Shown: positions 1 to 7,747 of the stretch, piece by piece
How the letters are laid out: every line of letters starts with the position of its first letter
Position numbering within the stretch: position 1 is the stretch's first letter
DNA from: Chloroflexota bacterium
GTDB lineage: Bacteria; Chloroflexota; Anaerolineae; Aggregatilineales; J027
Direction: 5' to 3'
Assembly: GCA_013112715.1 (NCBI GenBank)
Contig: JABFGB010000026.1
Coordinates: 21,111 to 85,110 of the forward strand
Length of the DNA stretch: 64,000 nucleotides
Notes under the pieces: model-generated
Databases searched by the model: none
The model's input: only the letters and a program-made list of their open reading frames with translations
What the model was told of the DNA's origin: nothing
Translations under genes and position numbers: made by a program

Positions 1-893
1 TGACCCGCCGTCTGGGTGATCGTGTCAAAAACTGGATCACGATTAACGAGCCATTTGTGGCGGCGTTTGTTGGATATGCTTTTGGTGCTCATGCCCCCGG
101 CTATACCGATCCACGTGCAGGACTGCTGGCTGCCCACCACCTGTTGTTGTCGCATGGGGCTGCAATGCAGGTCATTCGCCAAAACGTACCCAATTCGCTT
201 GCTGGCATTACGCTCAATGTCAGTTGGGTTGACCCAGCTACCTCCTCTGAGGTGGATATTCAAGCGGCTCGTCGGCATGATGGATTTGTGAACCGCTGGT
301 TTATTGACCCCGTTTTTAAGGGTGAATATCCTGCCGATATGCTCCAACTTTATGGCAAGGCGTTGGACGACATTGATGTAACCGAAGTCAAACACGCCGC
401 TGTACCCCAAGATTTCCTCGGCATCAATTACTATACCCGCAACGTGATTAAAGATGACCCAGACGGGCATTATCTAAAAACCCATGAGATTAAGCCGCAA
501 GGTGCTGGTTACACCCAAATGGGGTGGGAGCTTGCACCGGGGAGTCTAACCCAAATGTTGGTGCGGTTGCATCAGGAATATGCACCGAAAGCCTTGTGGA
601 TAACCGAAAATGGCGCGGCCTATCCAGACCCCGACCCGGTAAACGGCATGGTGGCTGACCCCGAACGCACCGATTATCTCAAAACCCATATCGCCGCTGT
701 TGAAGCTGCTATCCAACAAGGGTCGCCCGTGACGGCCTATTTTGTATGGAGCCTGCTCGACAATTTTGAATGGGCGTATGGCTATGATCGGCGCTTTGGC
801 ATTATCCATGTAGATTTCAAAACCTTAAAACGCACGATGAAACAAAGCGCTTTATGGTATCGAGATTTTATAGCAAAAGTCACAGCAGGTTAG
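1..893 (+). CDS. GH1 family beta-glucosidase (C-terminal part, gene starts before window)
   Basis: This retaining glycoside hydrolase of family 1 hydrolyses beta-glucosides such as cellobiose, in the cytoplasm. The reading frame is open from base 3 and the 5' end lies outside the window. The acid/base motif T-I-N-E-P is visible with its Glu codon at 48-50, and the nucleophile motif I-T-E-N-G has its Glu codon at 606-608. The usual GH1 C-terminal WSLLDNFEWAYGY motif follows, so the catalytic half appears intact. Nine bases separate it from the cellobiose phosphorylase gene, so the two are probably co-transcribed and offer hydrolytic and phosphorolytic routes for the same substrate. No secretion signal can be judged because the N-terminus is missing. 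Confidence 0.93.
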   Translation, partial: TRRLGDRVKNWITINEPFVAAFVGYAFGAHAPGYTDPRAGLLAAHHLLLSHGAAMQVIRQNVPNSLAGITLNVSWVDPATSSEVDIQAARRHDGFVNRWFIDPVFKGEYPADMLQLYGKALDDIDVTEVKHAAVPQDFLGINYYTRNVIKDDPDGHYLKTHEIKPQGAGYTQMGWELAPGSLTQMLVRLHQEYAPKALWITENGAAYPDPDPVNGMVADPERTDYLKTHIAAVEAAIQQGSPVTAYFVWSLLDNFEWAYGYDRRFGIIHVDFKTLKRTMKQSALWYRDFIAKVTAG

Positions 894-902
894 GGGGACA
901 GG

Positions 903-3335
903 ATGCGCTACGGTTATTTTGATGACGACGCCTGTGAATATGTGATTACTCGGCCCGATACCCCCCTGCCATGGATTAATTATCTGGGGAACGAAGCCTA
1001 TTTTGGCATTATCTCGAATACAGCGGGTGGTTATTCGTTTTATCGGGATGCCCGACTGCGGCGTTTGACCCGCTATCGTTATAATAATGTGCCGTTTGAT
1101 ACAGGTGGACGTTATCTCTATTTGCGGGATAACACCTCCGGGGAATATTGGTCACCTTCGTGGCAACCAACACGCACTCCACTCGACGAATACGCCTGTT
1201 ATCATGGATTAGGTTATACGCGAATCGCCTCAAAGAATTATGGAATTGAGGCTTCCACCCGCTATTTTGTGCCATTGGGTGAAAACCTCGAGATCTGGCA
1301 GTTAACCCTGACCAATCATCGCAGCACTCCGGCGGATGTATCGGTATTTTCGTCAGTGGAATTCTGTCTGTGGGATGCCAATGACGATATGACCAACTTC
1401 CAGCGTAATTTTAACATCGGCGAGGTCGAGGTCGAAGGTAGCACGATTTATCATAAGACCGAGTATCGGGAACGGCGCAATCATTTTGCCTACTTCGCTT
1501 GTTCCGAGTCGTTGGCGGGTTTCGATACATGGCGTGATACCTTTTTGGGAGCCTATCGCAACTGGGATTCTCCGCTGGCTGTCGAACGCGGCGAGTCGTT
1601 TAATTCCATCGCGCATGGATGGGCACCTTTGGGATCACATCATGTCAAAGTGAGCCTCGCACCCTATGAAACGCACCAGATTATTTTTGTCTTGGGCTAT
1701 CATGAGAATCCAAAAGATCACAAATTTGATGAGCAGGGGTTGATTAATAAAACCACTGTTCGCCCCATCATCCAAAAATATCTCAATCCAGTGCAGGTCG
1801 AACGTTCGTTTACCGATTTGCAGCTATATTGGGAGAAAACAGCGGGAGTGCTGCAAGTCAATACCCCCGATATTCACACCAACCGCATGGTCAACGTGTG
1901 GAATGCCTATCAATGTATGGTGACGTTTAATATGTCGCGCTCGGCATCCTTCTATGAATCAGGGATTGGCCGTGGGATGGGCTTCCGCGATTCTAATCAA
2001 GACCTGCTGGGCTTTGTTCATATGGTGCCAGCCCGTGCGCGTGAACGCATTCTCGATATTGCCTCTACCCAACTGCCGACTGGTGGTGCCTATCATCAAT
2101 ATCAACCGCTCACTAAACGTGGTAATGACGCGGTTGGCGGCAACTTCAATGATGACCCCCTCTGGTTGGTGCTGGGGGTTGCGGCCTATATCAAAGAGAC
2201 TGGTGATTGGGCTATCTTGGATGAATCTGTGCCGTATGATAACCGCCCCGGCAGCGAAACCCCTCTTTATGAACACTTGGAACGCAGCATCCAATATACG
2301 CTGGATCGGCTTGGCCCACATGAGTTGCCACTGATTGGGCGTGCGGATTGGAATGACTGCCTGAATCTCAATACCTTCTCCGAAGAACCCGGTGAATCCT
2401 TCCAAACAACTACCAATAAAGATGGGAAGGTTGCTGAATCTATCTTTATCGCAGGGCTATTTATCCTTGCTGCCCAAGAAATGGTTGAAATGGCCCAGCA
2501 GCGCGGTTTGGATGTGCAGTGTTATCAAGACGCCGCCACCAAGATGGAAACCACCATATACGAACATGGTTGGGATGGCAATTGGTTTTTGCGAGCCTAT
2601 GACCACTTTGGCGACAAAATTGGTTCAGTTGAATGTGCTGAGGGGCAGATTTTCATTGAACCGCAGGGCATCTGCATTATGGCGGGGGTAGGCCTCCAAA
2701 ATGGGTTTGCTCGTAAAGCCCTCGACTCAGTTGGGGCACATCTGGCGACCCCACATGGGATTGTATTACAACAGCCACCCTATTCGCGCTACTATGTCCA
2801 TTTGGGCGAGATTTCGTCCTATCCCCCCGGCTACAAAGAAAACGCGGGGATTTTCTGCCATACCAATCCTTGGATCATGATTGCCGAGGCGATTGCTGGC
2901 GACGGCAACCGTGCGTTTGATTACTACGCACGTCTCAATCCATCGGCCCGCGAAGAAATCAGCGAAGTGCATCGCTGTGAGCCGTATGTCTATGCTCAGA
3001 TGATCGCCGGTAAAGATGCTCCGACGCATGGAGAAGCGAAAAATTCGTGGCTCTCTGGCACGGCGGCGTGGAATTATGTCGCTATCACCCAATGGATTCT
3101 GGGTATCCGGCCCACTTTCACCGGACTCCAAGTTGCCCCCGTCATCCCCGATGATTGGCAGGGTTTTACGGCCACCCGGCAATATCGCGGTGTTAACTAC
3201 TACATTGAAGCAGTGCGCGTTGGGTCAGGTAATCAATTGCAGCTTTCCGTTGAAGGCCATCCGTTAGAGGGAACGGTTGTCCCCTTCAATTTAGATCGCC
3301 CCGAGGTTCATGTCAAGGTGAGTATCGGTGCGTAA
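903..3335 (+). CDS. Cellobiose phosphorylase (GH94)
   Basis: This enzyme phosphorolyses cellobiose to glucose and alpha-glucose 1-phosphate in the cytoplasm, saving one ATP relative to hydrolysis. The 810-residue product has the family length and starts MRYGYFDDDACEYVIT, the typical opening of cellobiose phosphorylases. The N-terminal beta-sandwich contains GGYSFYRDARLRRLTRYRYN. The (alpha/alpha)6 domain carries RADWNDCLNLN around residues 480-490, where Asp485 aligns with the catalytic acid of characterised cellobiose phosphorylases. The phosphate-site region (YPPGYKENAGIFCH, AKNSWLSGTAAWN) is also conserved. It follows the GH1 gene closely and is followed by a terminator hairpin. Chitobiose phosphorylases share the fold, but the close resemblance to the Cellulomonas-type enzyme favours cellobiose. 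Confidence 0.95.
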   Translation: MRYGYFDDDACEYVITRPDTPLPWINYLGNEAYFGIISNTAGGYSFYRDARLRRLTRYRYNNVPFDTGGRYLYLRDNTSGEYWSPSWQPTRTPLDEYACYHGLGYTRIASKNYGIEASTRYFVPLGENLEIWQLTLTNHRSTPADVSVFSSVEFCLWDANDDMTNFQRNFNIGEVEVEGSTIYHKTEYRERRNHFAYFACSESLAGFDTWRDTFLGAYRNWDSPLAVERGESFNSIAHGWAPLGSHHVKVSLAPYETHQIIFVLGYHENPKDHKFDEQGLINKTTVRPIIQKYLNPVQVERSFTDLQLYWEKTAGVLQVNTPDIHTNRMVNVWNAYQCMVTFNMSRSASFYESGIGRGMGFRDSNQDLLGFVHMVPARARERILDIASTQLPTGGAYHQYQPLTKRGNDAVGGNFNDDPLWLVLGVAAYIKETGDWAILDESVPYDNRPGSETPLYEHLERSIQYTLDRLGPHELPLIGRADWNDCLNLNTFSEEPGESFQTTTNKDGKVAESIFIAGLFILAAQEMVEMAQQRGLDVQCYQDAATKMETTIYEHGWDGNWFLRAYDHFGDKIGSVECAEGQIFIEPQGICIMAGVGLQNGFARKALDSVGAHLATPHGIVLQQPPYSRYYVHLGEISSYPPGYKENAGIFCHTNPWIMIAEAIAGDGNRAFDYYARLNPSAREEISEVHRCEPYVYAQMIAGKDAPTHGEAKNSWLSGTAAWNYVAITQWILGIRPTFTGLQVAPVIPDDWQGFTATRQYRGVNYYIEAVRVGSGNQLQLSVEGHPLEGTVVPFNLDRPEVHVKVSIGA

Positions 3336-3370
3336 GATGTCCTAAACACTCCTAAATCTCCTAGCTCTAG

Positions 3371-3407
3371 CCCCTCAACTCGACCAAAGTTGGGGGGTCT
3401 TTTTTTC
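3371..3407 (+). terminator. Rho-independent terminator after the GH1-GH94 genes
   Basis: The stem pairs CCCC-t-CAACT with AGTTG-GGGG across a short loop and is followed by a run of eight pyrimidines, mainly T. It lies 36 bases after the phosphorylase stop codon. Confidence 0.8.
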
Positions 3408-3538
3408 CACTTCCGTCCAAAGACCGAGCAAAAACCCACCGATTGGATGAATATCAAATAAACTACCTGCGGGAACATATCAGGAAGACCTTTCGTCCCA
3501 TAATTGAATCTATCCTTTCTATAGGAGGCAAATTCTTA

Positions 3539-5635
3539 ATGAAATTTTCCAACCGGGTCATGTCTACGATCTTGATGTTGATCCTTGTACTGGCCGCTGT
3601 TGTTCCATTGTCTTCTGTTCATGCGAGTCCTTCCCACCAAACTGACTTTCATGGCTTGGTCGCGGTTTCTTTCCCCAATGGCAGGGTTTCACCGGACGCC
3701 ACCAAAATCGCCACACGTTATGTACCTACCGAGTTCCTAGATGCCTATAATGATTTAGTCGAACGCACAGGCGGGGTTGGTGGTGTTACCGATGCTTACG
3801 ATATTGCGGTCTATGACATTGCCACAGGCGAAAGGACGACTATCGCAGGTCAACCTGCGGATGCGTCCTATTTTGTGGAGGGGCAAGAAGACCGCTATAA
3901 CGTGCGCTCTAACCCCACATGGTCGCCCGATAGCACCCAATTGGCATGGACGGTTAATGAAAATAGCTCCGTTTATAGCGGTGCATTCCAATTGGTCATT
4001 TATGACCTTGCCACTGCCACAGAATCCATTGTGATTGGTGGCCTGTCACAGGATGGCATGATTCAAGTTGTCGGCCCTGACCTCATCTGGACAGAGGCAG
4101 GGATTTCGGTTCTATATAACAACGATATCCAATTCCAAATCGTGACTTATCAACCCGATGGTCAGTTGATTTCAACCCTAGACCTGCCCGAACCGATGGC
4201 GCAATTTTTGCCAGTCATCACGGACAACGGCACTCAAATCGCCATGCAGAATTTTCAACAAGTGTGGTTGTTGGCTGATCTGCAAATAGGCACTATTGCC
4301 GATGCGGGGGGTGTACCCGAATTATTCAGCCCTTCCTCGGATTTCCAAACCCTGAGCGTTTTCCAGCAAATCCGCGTGGACACGATTGCCCAAATTTATG
4401 TAGGCTACCCTGATGGCCGTAGTGAACGCCTCAATACTGCTGATTTGCCCGTGATTTCACCGGATGGATCGAGTATCGCCTACCGCATGGGCGGCAAGGT
4501 GGTTATTCAAACTGCTGATACCGTCACCGAAGTGGATGACCCTGCGCTGGCAACCGGGAGCTTAATTTGGGGGCCGCAGGCATGGCGCCTCCGTGAAGGT
4601 GCTCCGAATGGATTTGCCAGCATGTCTCCTGAAACCCAAGCCGATATGTCCAATACCCCGCTGCTAATGACCATGAGTAGTGATTTGTGGGCGTGGCGCA
4701 ATACGGATACTGCTCCAACCCGCATTACCAGCACCGGGGATGTCAGCCCTGCTGTGATTTCACCGGATGGCACACAGGCGATTTTCCGCACCACTACGGG
4801 TCGGTTTGGGGGTGGTTTCTCGACCTATCGAGATATTTGGTTGCTCGATTTGACCACCTATGAAACCCGTCCTTTGATGCAAGGTGACGCTACTGCCCCC
4901 GGCAACGATATTGTACGCCTATCGCCAACATGGTCGCCGGATGGCACACAAGTGGCATGGTTGGAAATGACCGACCCCGGTTTTACGCATCAATTGGTGA
5001 TCTATCACTTGAGCGAAGGTACGTTTACTGTTGCGTCGTCTGATTTGTCTTACCCTAACGACGTATTCTCGGCATGGGCGGTATGGGGCAATTCTGGCAT
5101 CGCAGTTGTCTATTCCCTGCTTAACTATGAGATCGAAACGCGGGTTTATAATCCTGACGGCACGCTTTTGCTCAATACGAATTTGGGCGACATCGGGAGT
5201 CCCTATAATGTCATTTGGGTCAACGACGCCGGGCAAGATAAAGTCGCACTCTTTAACAGTGGGGTTGACAGCGAAGGACTGACTTTGATTGACCCAATCA
5301 CTGGTACAACCACCTCTGCCGCCGCGCTAGAAATGGTCAGCCCAGTGGCTACCAATGATGCGTTTACGGCCTTTAGTGACGATCACGGCAAATGGCAGGT
5401 TTTTAATGCCGATGGTCAAAGCATTGATAAGTTGGGATTTGCTCATTATTCGGCCTTGAACATGATTTCCATTGCGCCGGATGGTCGCTCATTCGCCTTC
5501 AGCCGCTATGGGCAGGTGATTGTGTGGCATAACGGCGAAGCAATGGTGGTTCCAGCAACTGGCACAGAATATTCAGGTGAACAACCATTTGTGGCATGGG
5601 GTTACGCCACCTATCGTATCCGTCCGACTCAATAA
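3539..5635 (+). CDS. Secreted TolB/WD40-like beta-propeller protein
   Basis: This 698-residue exported protein has no catalytic motif that I recognise. The start at 3539 is chosen because AGGAGG lies ten bases upstream and a clear signal peptide follows (MKFSNRVMSTILMLILVLAA, cleavage near VHA-S). An in-frame start 96 bases earlier has no ribosome site and would bury the signal. The body contains repeated PD40-type blades with the phrase S-P-D-G/S-T/S-x-h, for example SPDSTQLAWT, SPDGSSIAYR, SPDGTQAIFR, SPDGTQVAWL and APDGRSFAFS, so a six- to eight-bladed propeller is likely. There is no lipobox Cys, membrane anchor or LPXTG-like tail. It stands alone between two terminators. A role in binding envelope partners or ligands is inference. 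Confidence 0.75.
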   Translation: MKFSNRVMSTILMLILVLAAVVPLSSVHASPSHQTDFHGLVAVSFPNGRVSPDATKIATRYVPTEFLDAYNDLVERTGGVGGVTDAYDIAVYDIATGERTTIAGQPADASYFVEGQEDRYNVRSNPTWSPDSTQLAWTVNENSSVYSGAFQLVIYDLATATESIVIGGLSQDGMIQVVGPDLIWTEAGISVLYNNDIQFQIVTYQPDGQLISTLDLPEPMAQFLPVITDNGTQIAMQNFQQVWLLADLQIGTIADAGGVPELFSPSSDFQTLSVFQQIRVDTIAQIYVGYPDGRSERLNTADLPVISPDGSSIAYRMGGKVVIQTADTVTEVDDPALATGSLIWGPQAWRLREGAPNGFASMSPETQADMSNTPLLMTMSSDLWAWRNTDTAPTRITSTGDVSPAVISPDGTQAIFRTTTGRFGGGFSTYRDIWLLDLTTYETRPLMQGDATAPGNDIVRLSPTWSPDGTQVAWLEMTDPGFTHQLVIYHLSEGTFTVASSDLSYPNDVFSAWAVWGNSGIAVVYSLLNYEIETRVYNPDGTLLLNTNLGDIGSPYNVIWVNDAGQDKVALFNSGVDSEGLTLIDPITGTTTSAAALEMVSPVATNDAFTAFSDDHGKWQVFNADGQSIDKLGFAHYSALNMISIAPDGRSFAFSRYGQVIVWHNGEAMVVPATGTEYSGEQPFVAWGYATYRIRPTQ

Positions 5636-5655
5636 CGTCCCCTAACAAGGAAATT

Positions 5656-5693
5656 AAAAAGGGCAGCGATTGAAAGAATCAATGCCCTTTTTT
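5656..5693. terminator. Bidirectional terminator between convergent genes
   Basis: A-rich/T-rich flanks surround the stem AAAGGGCA / TGCCCTTT with an inner GATT/AATC helix. It has T-runs on both strands and sits between the propeller gene (+) and the FHA gene (-). Confidence 0.85.
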
Positions 5694-5717
5694 GTACGCT
5701 CTAATCAAAAGTTCAAA

Positions 5718-6815
5718 CTATGAAGTAGCGGCGGGGGCGGTTTCCTCGCTGGCAAGTTCGATGGTGCTTAAGCTGACGATTTGCAGGGGAGGGAACAACT
5801 TTTTGATGACGGCCTTTTTATCGTCGGCGGAGAGTGTCGGGACAGATTGGGCCAGCATATCATTCGCTAACTGGAATAGATTACGGGCTAATTCTTGGCG
5901 CTGACGTTTGGCTTCCGATTCGCCTCCCGGTGCGTCCATTTCGGTCTCGCTGAGTTTCTCGACCTTGCGATAAACTTCCAATGATTTGACTTGTTGTTTG
6001 CGCCATGGCAAAATCACGGCTTTGACAAGGCTAATGGCATCTGGTACGCCATCAATCGCCACCCGAATATGCGAATGTTGGACGCTGGCGCTGATAGTGT
6101 TGATATGGACTTCGGAATGGCTGCGTTCGGCGGCTTCATCTATCACAAATTGAATTTGGGATATTGCGTTGAGATAAGGCCCTATCGTTGTGACGAGGTG
6201 GTCAGGCGTCAATTTGCTGGTAGTTTCTTCGCCGTCCTCGGTTTCCACCAAGAAAATAGTCTGCTCATTGTAGACCGCCGAATTGAAATAGGCATAAATG
6301 GTAAGCTGGCCCAAACGGACTTGATCGCCATTGCGTAAAACATAAGCCTTAAAGGGTGTCAATTTGTTTTCATTAAGCCATGTGCCGTTGGTGCTGGCAA
6401 GGTCTTCAATGGTATAGCGTTTGTTGATGAAACTGATCAGGGCGTGCTGGCGCGATACCCCTAATAAATGTGCTCCATAATTATTGAGGTCTACGGTGGG
6501 GGGACGTTCACCGGGGATATGCCGACCTAAGATGATTTTGCCACGTCCTTTGACCAACATGGGTTCACTTTCGCCCATCACAAACAACGCAATCGCGTCG
6601 CGGTGGGTGCGGGTCAGTTGGGCAGCATGTTCAATCCGAGCTAGTCTTGCGGGTTGGTCGGGGACAGGAACGGTAGTTACTTCATCCCCTTTGAGGCTTT
6701 TCGTGATACCGCGCGGCGCACCAGTCGGCAGTGGTCGTTTACATTGGAGACACTGGGTTTGTTCAGTTGAATTCTCATACCCACAGCTAGGGCATACAAT
6801 CACGTCTTTTTGCAT
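5718..6815 (-). CDS. Zinc-ribbon and FHA domain protein
   Basis: This cytoplasmic 365-residue protein is expected to bind phosphothreonine peptides. It begins with a zinc ribbon (Cys8, Cys11, Cys22, Cys25 in CPSCG...CLQC). The FHA domain spans about residues 90-175, with the key Gly-Arg98, Ser121-Arg-Gln-His124 and Asn143-Gly-Thr that contact phosphopeptides. The C-terminal third is charged and unrecognised. The start at 6815 is preferred because the zinc ribbon follows directly and AGGGA lies upstream. An in-frame ATG at 6854 and the longer frame to 6920 are alternatives. No Ser/Thr kinase is in the window, so its partner is unknown. It is transcribed in the same direction as the sortase but separated from it by a 138-base gap. 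Confidence 0.8.
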   Translation of the reverse strand: MQKDVIVCPSCGYENSTEQTQCLQCKRPLPTGAPRGITKSLKGDEVTTVPVPDQPARLARIEHAAQLTRTHRDAIALFVMGESEPMLVKGRGKIILGRHIPGERPPTVDLNNYGAHLLGVSRQHALISFINKRYTIEDLASTNGTWLNENKLTPFKAYVLRNGDQVRLGQLTIYAYFNSAVYNEQTIFLVETEDGEETTSKLTPDHLVTTIGPYLNAISQIQFVIDEAAERSHSEVHINTISASVQHSHIRVAIDGVPDAISLVKAVILPWRKQQVKSLEVYRKVEKLSETEMDAPGGESEAKRQRQELARNLFQLANDMLAQSVPTLSADDKKAVIKKLFPPLQIVSLSTIELASEETAPAATS

Positions 6816-6953
6816 AAGTTCAGTTTCCCTACTAGGTTGTACTGGTCTTTCCATTCGCAGTACACACGAATTTATAAAAGGAATAAACTTGTATTTGATC
6901 TGATAAAACTGCTTACCCATTCCCTTGAAAAATCATTGGGCACCATTCAATAG

Positions 6954-7547
6954 TTAAATCTTCTTGGCTTGAACGATCAACCTCGTTCGATAGGTGTTGG
7001 ATAAAAAACTATAATCGGCACAAGTAATAAGTGTAAGTAGGTTGTTGTCTATTTCTGTAATAACATTTAAATCATTTGCGCCTGTCTCAAAAACTTGGGT
7101 CACAGTATACCGAATTTCACGTTCTCCCGTATACAAAATTACTATATCACCCAATGTCAGTTCGTCCAATTTTGCAAAAACGCCCGGCGTACCATCCTGT
7201 AATTCGACATGGCCCACTAAGATGACATGGCGTTCGCTCCCCGGCCTTGCAGTGCCTTCCAGATAGCCTACTTTTTGGCCGAGATTGGCAACATCCCAGC
7301 CGTTTTTTGTCAAATAAACCTTTGTCACATCCGCGTAGACCTGCGCCGCCGGAATGAGTAAAACAGGCCCTTGAGCTTGCATGGGTGTCTGCACTTCTAT
7401 ACGCAGGGGGGTGTCGGTTGGGTTGCTCAATGGGGGCGCTATAACAGCAAGATGCCATAGCATAAGACTACTTCCAAGCACAATCCCCGCTACAACTGCT
7501 ACACTCACACAAGCAATAGGATGCTTAGGTTGTTTTCTCGGCCTCAT
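6954..7547 (-). CDS. Orphan sortase-family transpeptidase
   Basis: This membrane-anchored cysteine transpeptidase has 197 residues: a short basic N-terminus, one membrane segment (about residues 12-34) and a sortase beta-barrel. The catalytic triad is visible: His113 in VGHVEL, Cys176 in LITCAD and Arg189 in YRTRLIV. The phrase F-A-K-L-D-E-L-T-L-G-D before the middle strand is typical of class D/E-like sortases. No protein in the window ends in an LPXTG-type sorting signal, so its substrate is elsewhere or it has another role. It is divergent from pheT. Confidence 0.85.
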   Translation of the reverse strand: MRPRKQPKHPIACVSVAVVAGIVLGSSLMLWHLAVIAPPLSNPTDTPLRIEVQTPMQAQGPVLLIPAAQVYADVTKVYLTKNGWDVANLGQKVGYLEGTARPGSERHVILVGHVELQDGTPGVFAKLDELTLGDIVILYTGEREIRYTVTQVFETGANDLNVITEIDNNLLTLITCADYSFLSNTYRTRLIVQAKKI

Positions 7548-7664
7548 TATTTTTTATGATGACCACTAGCATCACTAAAAACCTTTAACTTGATTATACG
7601 CTAGTATCCTGACGTTAGCCTTGCAATTTGCTAACAATTCATCCCGTTTCTGTCAACCTCTACA

Positions 7665-7693
7665 TTGTCGAAATGACCACTTGGCTTTACTAT
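7665..7693 (+). promoter_or_regulatory. Candidate promoter for pheT
   Basis: TTGTCG (-35) and TACTAT (-10) are separated by 17 bases and lie 55 bases before the pheT start. No T-box motif is visible upstream of this gene, in contrast to pheS. Confidence 0.4.
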
Positions 7694-7747
7694 TAAATAC
7701 CTTGGATGCCGTGTAAAGAAAATAATTAGCAGGAGTTTGGAACGGCG

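Noticed and set aside
3539..5635. The secreted propeller considered as a substrate of the nearby sortase
   Set aside because: It lacks a C-terminal sorting motif, a hydrophobic stretch and a basic tail.
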